Notes under the pieces: generated by a model
Databases searched by the model: none
Told to the model about the DNA's origin: nothing
The model's input: the letters and a program-made list of their open reading frames with translations, nothing else
Shown: in pieces, positions 8,813 through 17,237 of the stretch
How positions within the stretch are numbered: position 1 is the first letter of the stretch
Layout of the letters: every line of letters starts with the position of its first letter
From: CAYJXJ01 sp964374095
GTDB lineage: Bacteria; Elusimicrobiota; Elusimicrobia; UBA1565; UBA9628
Assembly (NCBI GenBank): GCA_964374095.1
Contig: CAYJXJ010000001.1
Location: 1 to 64,000, forward strand
Direction of reading: 5' to 3'
Length of the DNA: 64,000 nt
Program-made: the position numbers and the translations under genes

Positions 8813-11104
8813 TCAGCGGGCTTTCCGGATAAGCCGGGAGAAATCCGGATCGCGGTCCCGGCCGGCGGCGCGGTCGTTGATCTGGAACCGCCGCCGCGCT
8901 TCGGCGAAGGGAAGATCGGTGGCGATGAGGCCCCGGTCGTAGGCCAGCCGGTCGGAGTAGGCCGGCAGCAGTATGCGCCAGTCCCAGGCCGGAGCTAGTG
9001 AAGGGGCGATCCGGCGCAGATGGCCTATGATATTCGAGAGGCAGGTGTTGGTCAGCGAGTTGTAGAACTCGGGGCGTTCGCCCAGGGCGTTGGCGCGGGC
9101 GAGCATATCGACGAGCATCGCTCGCGCGGCCTCCGGGGCGGCGCGGATCGGGTAGAGAAATACCTCGTGGCGGCGGTGATTGGCCCGCAGGCCGAGCAGG
9201 TCGGCCTCGTCGCCGACGATGTAGACCAGTTCGTAGTTGCGCCATAGGCCCTTGAAGGGGGAGAAGGTCTCCCCGTGGATCTTGCGGATTTCGGCCGAGA
9301 TCGCCAGATACCGTCCGTCCGAGAAGCCGAAGGAGAGGAGGGCGTGAGCCGGGCCCGGCAGTCTTGAAAAGGGTTCCACCATGAACCAGACCGAATCCAC
9401 CGTGCGCAGGTCGTAGGAGCGGACGTCGTAGGCGGGCTCCCAATCGGTCTCGGAGCGCCAGCGGAAATCCCGCACCCCGCGGACCGTCGCGTTGTCGGCC
9501 GTGATCGCGGCGCGCGGCAAAACGGAAAGTTCCGGAGCCCAGTTCCGGTTGAGGCTGGGGGAATGAGAGAGCGCCGACAGCGGGGATAGGGCCAGGTCGA
9601 GCCAGCGCGGGAGCGCGGCGGGGGTGGACTGCGACGCCGGGCGGCCCATCGGAAACGACCGGCCCTCCGGCGGGTAGACGCGCATGTCGTAGAGCGTGCC
9701 GTCGAAAAGCCAGAGCCGCTCGGGCGGCGCGGCGGCCGCGCCTTCGATAAGCATTACCGCATGATCCTTGGCGCCGCGTCGTGCCCGTAAGTCCGGAGGC
9801 ACGACCAGGCGCAGCCGTCCCCCGGGTTCCCCCTGAAAGCTCAGACCCGCCAGGCGCCGGAAGGCATCCCGGTCATAATAGAAGAGAAAGCCGCTCAGCA
9901 GCCCTTGGCTCCGGAATCCGAGGATGTCGCCGGGCTCAAGCGCGGCTTCGACCGTCCCCAGTATGGCTTGATGGCGACCCGCCATGTCGAGCTGAAATCC
10001 CACCGCGCGGCGGTGCAGGGAGAGAATGGCGATCAGTCCTATTCCTAGTCCCACACGGAGCGTCCGGGGCGAGGGTTTGAGGAGGTCGAGCGAGCGCAGG
10101 GCTCCGTCGGCCGCGGCGATCAGGTAGAAAGGCGCCACCCACAAGAGTTGGCGCGGCGAGAAGTAGTAGCCCATGCCGAGGTTGAGAGCCGTCACGGCGC
10201 CGGTTCCGGCGAGGATCATCCCGTGGGACAGGCGCAGGAGCGGGTCCCGGTGGCTTCCGAGGGCGGTCAACGAGTATGCGTAGCCACCGAGATATAGGAG
10301 GGAGAGCGGCGTCCCCAGGTCCCAGGACCAAGCGCGTCCCGGCCCGGCTTCCGGGGCCTGTCCCAGCGCCAGGGGGGCGCGGAAGAGAAACTCCGCCGCG
10401 CCGGGAAGTCCGGGGACTCCGGAGAAATCGAAGGCGGCGGCGGCGAGGCCCGAAGCGGAGAAGGCAAACCACGGCAGGTAGGCCAGCCCGGCCCAGGCCC
10501 AGGCCTTGCGCACGGCCAGGCCGGCATCGCGCCCCCCCGCCCACCCGACGAAGGCCAGGTGAAGAATCGCGGTGGGCAGGGCGTAGGGATGGCTGTGGAG
10601 GAAGACCGCTCCCAGGAAGGCGTAGAGAGGCCACGATTTAGGCCGGGCCAGGAGGCGCAGCAGCGCCCCGGCGTGCAGGATGGAGAGCAAGACGAGGAGG
10701 GAATAGAAGTCGGCGCGGCGGGACCAATCCGCGTGCAGAAGGGAGACGCCGAGCAGACCCGCGGCGACGCGGGGCGCCATGCCCAATCCCCCGAAGCTTC
10801 CCAGCGACCACAGGGCGGGGACCGCCAGGACGCCCCAAAGAAACGAGGGGGTTCTAAGCCAGGCGGCGGAATCTCCCAGCCGCGCGGCCAGCCAGGTGGT
10901 GAGCGGATCGATGAGGGCGTGGTGCGGGTTGTGGCGGATCAGCCTCAAAAAGTCCGATGCCGTTTGGGGCTGCAGCGCCTCGAAGAACTGGAAATACTCG
11001 TCCTCGACCGGGAATACCGATCCCAGCCCCCAGGCCCGGAGGATCGCGGCGAGCGCCGTGAGGGCGGCCAGGGCCGAGATCGGGCTCCGCTGCAGCCTCC
11101 TCAT
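8813..11104 (-). CDS. GT-C membrane glycosyltransferase fused to a DUF4105 (Lnb N-terminal-like) domain
   Basis: A 763-residue protein. Residues 1 to about 440 are a polytopic membrane protein of GT39/PMT style with an acidic VEDEYFQFFEAL motif in the first external loop, as expected for lipid-phosphate-sugar-dependent transferases. From about residue 540 the sequence changes to a soluble domain with the DUF4105 pattern: RSYDLRTVDSVWFMVEPFS, LSFGFSDGRYLAISAEIRK, YELVYIVGDEADLLGLRAN and YNSLTNTCLSNI. The conserved Cys and His of that domain suggest a papain-like or NlpC-like fold (from family knowledge). It starts 7 bases after the CoA-transferase operon. The combination is unusual. Confidence 0.75.
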   Translation of the reverse strand: MRRLQRSPISALAALTALAAILRAWGLGSVFPVEDEYFQFFEALQPQTASDFLRLIRHNPHHALIDPLTTWLAARLGDSAAWLRTPSFLWGVLAVPALWSLGSFGGLGMAPRVAAGLLGVSLLHADWSRRADFYSLLVLLSILHAGALLRLLARPKSWPLYAFLGAVFLHSHPYALPTAILHLAFVGWAGGRDAGLAVRKAWAWAGLAYLPWFAFSASGLAAAAFDFSGVPGLPGAAEFLFRAPLALGQAPEAGPGRAWSWDLGTPLSLLYLGGYAYSLTALGSHRDPLLRLSHGMILAGTGAVTALNLGMGYYFSPRQLLWVAPFYLIAAADGALRSLDLLKPSPRTLRVGLGIGLIAILSLHRRAVGFQLDMAGRHQAILGTVEAALEPGDILGFRSQGLLSGFLFYYDRDAFRRLAGLSFQGEPGGRLRLVVPPDLRARRGAKDHAVMLIEGAAAAPPERLWLFDGTLYDMRVYPPEGRSFPMGRPASQSTPAALPRWLDLALSPLSALSHSPSLNRNWAPELSVLPRAAITADNATVRGVRDFRWRSETDWEPAYDVRSYDLRTVDSVWFMVEPFSRLPGPAHALLSFGFSDGRYLAISAEIRKIHGETFSPFKGLWRNYELVYIVGDEADLLGLRANHRRHEVFLYPIRAAPEAARAMLVDMLARANALGERPEFYNSLTNTCLSNIIGHLRRIAPSLAPAWDWRILLPAYSDRLAYDRGLIATDLPFAEARRRFQINDRAAGRDRDPDFSRLIRKAR

Positions 11105-11111
11105 GGCCGCG

Positions 11112-11945
11112 CTACTTGATGTGGAGGCGCCGCGGGTCGAGGGTCTCGCGGAGCAGGGTGATCTCGCGCGAGGTCGGGAGCTCGACGGCGCCCAGGCGCT
11201 CCCGGACCGTCAGCGGCCAGCCCACTCCCGCGCGGACCTTGGCCGGGTCGACTCCGGGGTAGAGGGCCGCCAGTTCCAACTCGCCGGAGGCGGGGTTGGG
11301 CTCGAGTAGGCCCATATCCGTGATCACCTTCACCGGCCCCGCCCCGGGCAGGCCCGGCCCGCCGCGCGTGGCGCCCGCGGGGCGGGTGCCGGGGCTCGTC
11401 ACGAAGTCCACCTTCTCGGGGAAGGCGCGGGGCGAAAGCTTGGAGACGATCAGGGTCCGCCGCGCGTGAACCGCGATCTCGCAGGCGCCTCCGGACCCGG
11501 GCAGCCGCACCTTGGGCTTGCCGTAGGGCCCGATCACCGTGGTGTTGATGTTGCCGAAGCGGTCGACCTGGGCCCCGCCGAGAAAGCCGACCTGGATCTT
11601 GGCGTTCTGAAGGAGGAGCTGGAAGACGTCGGCCATGCCGCACACCATGAGCGAGCCCGTGACCAGCGCCGGATCGCCGATCGACGGCGGGACGCGGTCC
11701 GGCACGGCGCCGACCGCCCCCGACTCATAGATGAGGACGAGGTTCGGGGCGTGGGTGGCGCGGGCGAGGTTGCAGGCGAGGTTGGGCAGGCCGATGCCCA
11801 CGAAGACCACCTCGCCGTCCTTGAGTTCGCGGCTGGCCTGCACGGCCATCATCTCGGAAAGCCTGTAGTCGACGGCGGGGCCGGCAGGCCCGCCGTGCCG
11901 GCCGCCATCAGGAGAGGCGTCGGCGGCCGGCGCTTGAGTAGCCAT
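11112..11945 (-). CDS. CoA-transferase beta subunit (3-oxoacid/glutaconate type)
   Basis: A 277-residue class I CoA-transferase subunit. The catalytic-Glu motif LIYESGAVGA is present, with E in the position that forms the glutamyl-CoA thioester; FVGIGLPNLACNLA and FLGGAQVDRFGNINTT are also typical. It moves CoA between short organic acids. It overlaps the alpha-subunit gene by 38 bases; the first 30 or so residues (Ala/Gly/Pro-rich) may not be real and translation could start nearer VDYRLSEMM. The acid substrate is unknown; the operon context points to amino-acid-derived acids. Confidence 0.88.
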   Translation of the reverse strand: MATQAPAADASPDGGRHGGPAGPAVDYRLSEMMAVQASRELKDGEVVFVGIGLPNLACNLARATHAPNLVLIYESGAVGAVPDRVPPSIGDPALVTGSLMVCGMADVFQLLLQNAKIQVGFLGGAQVDRFGNINTTVIGPYGKPKVRLPGSGGACEIAVHARRTLIVSKLSPRAFPEKVDFVTSPGTRPAGATRGGPGLPGAGPVKVITDMGLLEPNPASGELELAALYPGVDPAKVRAGVGWPLTVRERLGAVELPTSREITLLRETLDPRRLHIK

Positions 11946-12840
11946 AGTCCACCCCGGCGCAGACCCGGGGCTTGGCGCGCAGGCGCTGGGCCAGGCCCGG
12001 CTGGCGGGCCATGTAGCCGGCGCGGTCCTTGACGCCGTGGACGAACTCGTCGAGATAGCCCTTGAGGCCGGCCTCCGTGCGTGAGAGGTTTTCCCAATTC
12101 ACATAAAAATCATTGTCGCGGTCGTAGTAGCCTTGGGCGTAGGAGGGATGCGCCCCCCAGGGCTCCCGTACCACGGCGTCGACTTGAAATCCCGGGATGA
12201 GGGTGCGGTTGGGGTCGGAGCGGACCACGGACTGATCGACGATTTCCTCGACCACGGCGATGACGCGCCGGGAGGCGAAGGCGGCCTCCTTTTGGACTCC
12301 CATCAGCCCCCAGATCTGGACGTTTCCTTCGCGGTCGGCCCGCTGGGCGTGGATGATGCTCACGTCGGGACGCAGTGCCGGGACCGCGGCGAGCTCCTCG
12401 CCGGTGAAGGGACAGCGTACGGACTTGATGGCGGGGTTGGCGGCGGGGATGTCGGTGCCGCGGTAGTTGCGCAGAGGCCAGAAGGGGAGGTTCGCCGCCC
12501 CCGCCGAGAAACGCGCCACCATGCCGAAATGGGAGTACTCCGAAATCTCAAGCCGCGGCGGCTGGACTTCCATCGCGCGCCGGAAGGCGTGGAGCGAGCC
12601 CACGCCCGGATTGCCCGCCCAGGAAAAGACCAGCTTGCGGGCGCAGCCCGCCGCGATCATCTGGTCGTAGACCAGGTCCGGGGTGAGGCGGCAGAGAGTC
12701 AGGCCTTTGCGGCCCTGGCGGATGATCTCGTGGCCCGCGGCGAAGCAGATGAGGTGGGTGAAGCCCTCGATCACCACGGTGTCGCCGTCCTTGACGAAAT
12801 CGGCGATGGCCTCGCTGAGGCTCGCGACCTTTGATTTCAT
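11908..12840 (-). CDS. CoA-transferase alpha subunit
   Basis: A 310-residue partner of the beta subunit. It has the N-terminal nucleotide-fold motif VKDGDTVVIEGFTHLICFAAG, then FSWAGNPGVGSLHAFRRA and VSIIHAQRADREGNVQIWG, all typical of GctA-like alpha subunits. Length agrees with glutaconate CoA-transferase alpha subunits. It follows the aminotransferase with an ATGA overlap, so it is co-translated. Together the pair would activate the acid produced by the upstream aminotransferase and aldehyde dehydrogenase. Confidence 0.88.
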   Translation of the reverse strand: MKSKVASLSEAIADFVKDGDTVVIEGFTHLICFAAGHEIIRQGRKGLTLCRLTPDLVYDQMIAAGCARKLVFSWAGNPGVGSLHAFRRAMEVQPPRLEISEYSHFGMVARFSAGAANLPFWPLRNYRGTDIPAANPAIKSVRCPFTGEELAAVPALRPDVSIIHAQRADREGNVQIWGLMGVQKEAAFASRRVIAVVEEIVDQSVVRSDPNRTLIPGFQVDAVVREPWGAHPSYAQGYYDRDNDFYVNWENLSRTEAGLKGYLDEFVHGVKDRAGYMARQPGLAQRLRAKPRVCAGVDYGYSSAGRRRLS

Positions 12841-14180
12841 CTCCCGAGCCCGGTCAGGCAGGCGTCCAAAATCTCCAAGCCCTTGTCGACATCGTAGGCC
12901 GTCAGGACCAAGGGCGGGGCCACGCGGATCACCGACTTGCCGCAGGAGAGCAGCAGGAGGCCCTTGCCGAAGGCAAGGGCCTCCAATTCACGAACCAGCT
13001 CGGGGTCGGGCTCTTTGGTATCACGGTTCCTGACAAACTCAACCCCTATCATTAACCCCACCCCGCGCACGTCCCCGATCGAGGGATGCCGCGTCTCCAG
13101 GGCTTTGAGGCCTTGCAACAGACGTTCCCCCATCTTGGCCGCGTTGACGCACAGTTTTTTCTGGACAAGATCGAGGGTGGCCAGGGCGGCGGCGCAGCAC
13201 ACCGGGTTGCCTCCGAAGGTGGTGCCGTGCGAGCCCGGCGGCCAGGTCATGATGCTCTCGCGCGCGATGATGGCTCCGATGGGCAGGCCCGAGCCGAGCC
13301 CCTTGGCGGTCAGCAGGATGTCGGGTTCCACTCCGAAGAGGTCCGCGGCCCACATCTTCCCGGTCCTCCCGACGCCGGTCTGGATCTCGTCGAAAACCAG
13401 CAGAATGCCGTGCTGGTCGCAAATCCGCCGCCACGACCGGAGGAACTCCGGTCGCGGCATGATGTATCCCCCTTCCCCTTGGAAGGGTTCCATGAATACC
13501 GCCGCAATCTGTTTGGGATCAATTTCCCGTTCAAAAAGCCGTTTTGCCGCCGCGATTCCATCAACACCCAAGTATGGATTGTCGAAAGGCAGGTGTGTCA
13601 CCTCCGGCAGGAAGGGGCCGAAACCCGTCTTGTACTTAGCCTTGCTCGCGGTGAGGGTGAGCGCCCCGTAAGTCCGGCCGTGGAAAGCCCCTTCGAAGGC
13701 GATGAGATGCGAGCGCTTGGTGTGGAACCGCGCCAGCTTGATGGCTCCCTCGACGGCCTCGGCTCCCGAGTTGGTCAAAAAAACGCGCTTCTTGGCCTGC
13801 CCCGGGGCGAGCCTGCCCAGGCGTTCGCAGAGACGCGCCATCGGCTCGTAGTAGAAATCCGTCCCGCAGATGTGGAGGAAGCGCCCGGCCGCTTCTTTGA
13901 CGGCCGCGACCACCTCGGGATGGTTGTAGCCGGTGGAGGACACCGCGATGCCGGCCATCCAGTCGATGTAGCGGTTGCCGTCGACGTCTTCGGCCATGGC
14001 CCCGCGCCCGCCCGCCATGACGAATGGGTATTCCTTGATGTAAGACGGCGAGCTCCAGTTCTTGTCGAGGTCGATGATTTGCCGCGCCCGAGGACCGGGC
14101 GGGGGAACCAGAATCCGGGGGTAGTCCGCCCGATGTCCTCGGGCGCTTGTCGTTGCCCTTCGTTTCAAGTATGTCCCCAT
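12837..14180 (-). CDS. Class III aminotransferase (4-aminobutyrate aminotransferase-like)
   Basis: A 447-residue PLP enzyme. Key motifs are FLTNSGAEAVEGAIKLAR, FEGAFHGRTYGALTLT, LVFDEIQTGVGRTG with the PLP-ring Asp, and LTAKGLGSGLPIGAII with the Schiff-base Lys. Length and motifs match GabT/ornithine-type omega-aminotransferases. It would move an omega-amino group to 2-oxoglutarate, giving a semialdehyde. It lies between the aldehyde dehydrogenase (4-base gap) and CoA-transferase genes. The amine substrate (GABA, 5-aminovalerate, ornithine or a beta-amino acid) cannot be told. Confidence 0.9.
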   Translation of the reverse strand: MGTYLKRRATTSARGHRADYPRILVPPPGPRARQIIDLDKNWSSPSYIKEYPFVMAGGRGAMAEDVDGNRYIDWMAGIAVSSTGYNHPEVVAAVKEAAGRFLHICGTDFYYEPMARLCERLGRLAPGQAKKRVFLTNSGAEAVEGAIKLARFHTKRSHLIAFEGAFHGRTYGALTLTASKAKYKTGFGPFLPEVTHLPFDNPYLGVDGIAAAKRLFEREIDPKQIAAVFMEPFQGEGGYIMPRPEFLRSWRRICDQHGILLVFDEIQTGVGRTGKMWAADLFGVEPDILLTAKGLGSGLPIGAIIARESIMTWPPGSHGTTFGGNPVCCAAALATLDLVQKKLCVNAAKMGERLLQGLKALETRHPSIGDVRGVGLMIGVEFVRNRDTKEPDPELVRELEALAFGKGLLLLSCGKSVIRVAPPLVLTAYDVDKGLEILDACLTGLGR

Positions 14181-14184
14181 GTGC

Positions 14185-15765
14185 CTACTCCATTATCGTG
14201 CGGCTCTGTTCGCGCATGAACTGGGCGACGTAATAAGGGCCGCAGCCCCCTTTGCCCGTGGAGCCCGATCCCTTCCAGCCGCAGAAGGCCTGGACGCCCG
14301 GCCACGCGCCGGTGGTAGCGCCCGTGCGGCGGTTGGCGTAGCAGACGCCGGATTCGATCTCGTCGAAGAACCGCTCGATCTCGGCGCGCTTGGCGGTGAA
14401 AATGCCGGCGGTGAGGCCGTACTCGGCTTTGTTGGACTCGGCGATGGCCTCGTCGAGGCCCGAGACGATGCCTACGGACAGGAAAGGAACGAAGAGCTCG
14501 CGACGGAACAACGGATGCGTCAACGGAAGCTTCGCGATGGTTGGCTCTACGTAGTGGCCCTTATTGAAGGGCGGCTCTTCGAGCCGCCGGCCACCGTGCA
14601 GGATTCTGCCGCCGCGGTTGGCTTCCTGCACGGCGGCGGCAAATGTGGCTACGGCCCGCGCGTTGACGACCGGGCCGAAGAAGACGTCTTTCTGCGACGG
14701 GTCGCCGATGCGGATGGCGGCGGTCTTCTCAAGCAGCTTCTTGAGGAAGGGCTCGGCCACGCGGCGGTCCACATAGACCCGCGAGCAGGCCGAGCACTTC
14801 TGGCCCTGCAGGCCGAAGGCCGATTTCATGATCCCCTCGGCGGCCATGTCGAGGTCCGCGGATTCGGTGACGATCGCGGGATTCTTCCCGCCCATTTCCA
14901 TGAGGGTCGGCTTGGGCCAGTCCTTGGAGAACTCCTTGGCCATGCGCATCCCGACTTCCTTGGAGCCGGTGAACACGATCCCGTCGACCTGCCGGTGGCG
15001 CCAGAAGGAGTCGCCGATCTCCGATCCCCGGCCGGTCACGAATTGAAACGCCCCGGCGGGAATGCCGGCGTCGCGGTAGACTTCATAAAGGAGGACCCCC
15101 GTCCAGGGGGTGTCTTGCGCGGGCTTGTAAACCACGGTATTGCCCGCCACGAGGGCCGCGGAGGACATGCCGGTCGAGAGCGCCATGGGGAAGTTGAAGG
15201 GCGCGATGCAGGCGAATACCCCGAAGGGCCGCAGGACCGAGCAGGTCTTCTCGTTGGGCAGGAGTTTGCCCAGGGGTTTGACGTAGCCCTCGGCGTCCTC
15301 CATCTGCTTGCAATAATAGTCGATGAGGTCCGCGGATTCCTCCGCGTCGCCCATGGCCTCCATGCGGCTTTTCCCGACCTCCAGGCTCATGACCGCGCCG
15401 ATCTCGAACTTGCGCTCGCGGATGATCTCGGCCGCCCGGCGCAGGGTCGCGACGCGCTCCCGCCAGGCCCGGCCCGCCCACGCCTTCTGGACTCTCGAGG
15501 CCCCGCGGATGGCGCGGTCCACGTGCTCGGGCGCGGCCGCGGCGAAGCGGCCCAGCACCATCGTGGTATCGGTGGGCGAGGTGTCGACGATGGGTTCGGC
15601 TTTGACCTTCACGGCCTTGCCGTCGATGTAGAGGGGGTGGGACGCGCCGATGCGCGAGCGCACCCGGCCCAGGGCCGCATCGAAGCGCCGGTGGAACTCG
15701 CCCATATCGATCGAGGTCGAGGTGTAGGTGATCTTGAAGGGGGCGGCGGGGGCGGTCGTGGTCAT
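14185..15765 (-). CDS. Aldehyde dehydrogenase, L-glutamate gamma-semialdehyde (P5C) dehydrogenase type
   Basis: A 526-residue NAD(P)+ enzyme. The core shows FACIAPFNFPMALSTGMSSA, the VFTGSKEVG loop, the general-base Glu in LMEMGGKNPAIV, and the catalytic Cys in GLQGQKCSACSRVYV. The C-terminal GATTGAWPGVQAFCGWKGSG is characteristic of the RocA/PutA P5C dehydrogenase branch. It would oxidise glutamate semialdehyde or a close analogue to the acid. The ATG overlaps the stop of the upstream aminotransferase (ATGA). Confidence 0.88.
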   Translation of the reverse strand: MTTTAPAAPFKITYTSTSIDMGEFHRRFDAALGRVRSRIGASHPLYIDGKAVKVKAEPIVDTSPTDTTMVLGRFAAAAPEHVDRAIRGASRVQKAWAGRAWRERVATLRRAAEIIRERKFEIGAVMSLEVGKSRMEAMGDAEESADLIDYYCKQMEDAEGYVKPLGKLLPNEKTCSVLRPFGVFACIAPFNFPMALSTGMSSAALVAGNTVVYKPAQDTPWTGVLLYEVYRDAGIPAGAFQFVTGRGSEIGDSFWRHRQVDGIVFTGSKEVGMRMAKEFSKDWPKPTLMEMGGKNPAIVTESADLDMAAEGIMKSAFGLQGQKCSACSRVYVDRRVAEPFLKKLLEKTAAIRIGDPSQKDVFFGPVVNARAVATFAAAVQEANRGGRILHGGRRLEEPPFNKGHYVEPTIAKLPLTHPLFRRELFVPFLSVGIVSGLDEAIAESNKAEYGLTAGIFTAKRAEIERFFDEIESGVCYANRRTGATTGAWPGVQAFCGWKGSGSTGKGGCGPYYVAQFMREQSRTIME

Positions 15766-17148
15766 GTCATCCTCCGGTAATTGCCGGCGTCCTGTGGGAC
15801 GCCTTTTAAGGTTTTGTCCAGCGCGGCTCGGAACTTGGCCGCCAGGGCGTCGAGTTCCGCTTCCGTGACGATGAAGGGGGGGGCGATCATCACGAGGTCG
15901 CCGTTTTCGCCGTCGGCGTGGCCGACGTTGGGCCAGAGCACGAGACCCTCCGCCAGCGCCGCGTCGACCAAGGTCTCGGCGAAGCGGGCGGCCCGGGGGA
16001 AGGGCCGCTTGGAGAGCTTGTCCGCGACGAACTCAACACCGTGAAGGAGGCCGAGGCCGCGGACGTCTCCCACGGCCGGCAAATCCTTGAGCGGCGCCAA
16101 TTTCTCGGCCAAGACCCGGCCCATGGAGGCGGCGCGTTCGATCAGGCCGCGCGATTTCATCAGTCGCACCGCGGCCAAGCCCGCCGCGCACAGGGTCGGC
16201 AGGTGCGAGAAGGTCTGGGCGTGCTGGAGCGCGCCCGAGCCGCTCGCGATCGGGTCGATGACCGCCCGGGCGGCGCACACCGCCGACAGCGGCACGCAGC
16301 CGCCGCTCAAGCCCTTGCCCAGGACCAGGATATCGGGCACGAGCGCGAAGTGATCGCACCCCGTCCAGCGGCCGGTGCGCCCCGCGCCGCAGAGGATTTC
16401 ATCGGCGATGAGAAGGACTTGGTGGCGGTCGCAGATTTCCCGCACCCGGCGGTGGTAGTCGGGGCGCGGGACGCAGGCGCCCGTCGAAGATCCGCCGATG
16501 GGCTCGATCAGAAAGGCCGCGACCGAATCGGGGCCTTCGCGCCGGATCGCCTCCTCGAGGGCGCTTCCCGAGCAGGCCGGGCAGTCGAGGCCGCGGCCTT
16601 CGCAGGGGCAGCGGTAGGCGTAGGGCGCCGGGACCATGGCGACCTTGACGAGCCACGGCTCGAAGAGCTTGCGGTAGCGGCCGCGCGCCGACGCCGAGAG
16701 CGCGAGCAGGGTGTTGCCGTGATAGCCCGGGGTCTGGGTGATGATCTTGTGCTTTCCGGGCTTGCCGGTCTCGACCCAGAATTGGCGGGCGAGCTTGAGC
16801 GNNNNNNNNNNGCTTGAGCGCGGCTTCGACCGCTTCCGACCCGGACCCTAAGAAGTAGGAGTGAGCGAGTCCCGGGGGATTCAAGCCCGCCAGTTCCGCC
16901 GCGAGGTCCTCGGCGGCCGCGGTGGTGAAGGCGGTGCCGTTGACGTAGGCGACCTTTCCGGCCTGGTCGGAAAGGGCGCGGGCCAGGTCCGGCTCGCCGT
17001 GGCCAAGGCTGGCCGCGAAAGCTCCCGAGCAGGCGTCGAGGTAGCGCTTCCCCGCGGCGTCGATGAGCCAGCAGCCCTCCCCGCGCTCAATGCGCGGATA
17101 GTCGCGCCGAAGGTTCCGGTAAAAGACGGCAGAATCGGGATAACGCAT
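15762..17148 (-). CDS. Class III aminotransferase, interrupted by an assembly gap
   Basis: Both halves belong to one gene. The N-terminal half (from MRYPDSAVFYRNLRRDYPR) ends at AVEAALK beside ten Ns; the C-terminal half resumes in another frame with KLARQFWVETGKPGKHK. The 9 bases GCTTGAGCG occur on both sides of the Ns; removing the Ns and one copy (19 bases) leaves 456 codons and restores the frame. Motifs are IIGG-like IEPIGGSSTGACVPR, LIADEILCGAGRTG, and the PLP Lys in VLGKGLSGGCVPL. A CPCEGRGLDCPAC segment adds four Cys, uncommon in the family. The substrate is unknown; it is first in the aminotransferase/dehydrogenase/CoA-transferase operon. Confidence 0.85.
16802..16811. other. Scaffold gap (10 N) inside an aminotransferase gene
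   Basis: Ten Ns flanked by the same 9 bases on both sides (GCTTGAGCG at 16793-16801 and 16812-16820). The gap is an unjoined contig overlap, not missing sequence; see the aminotransferase entry for the reading-frame proof. Confidence 0.95.
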
Positions 17149-17167
17149 CGCGCTATTCTAGCAATAT

Positions 17168-17219
17168 GGGGTCCGGCCGTCACTCTTCGCGGATCCGCGA
17201 AGAGTGAAGACCTGACCCC
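17168..17219. repeat. REP-like palindrome with a perfect 26-bp core
   Basis: The core 17181-17206 (CACTCTTCGCGGA and its complement) is a perfect palindrome. The flanks GGGGTCCGGCCGT and AAGACCTGACCCC extend the stem imperfectly. It lies between the divergent aminotransferase and GT-C genes. The TGACCCCG-ATTTG end resembles the palindrome at 5992-6064. Confidence 0.85.
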
Positions 17220-17237
17220 GATTTGTTATAAGGCAGG

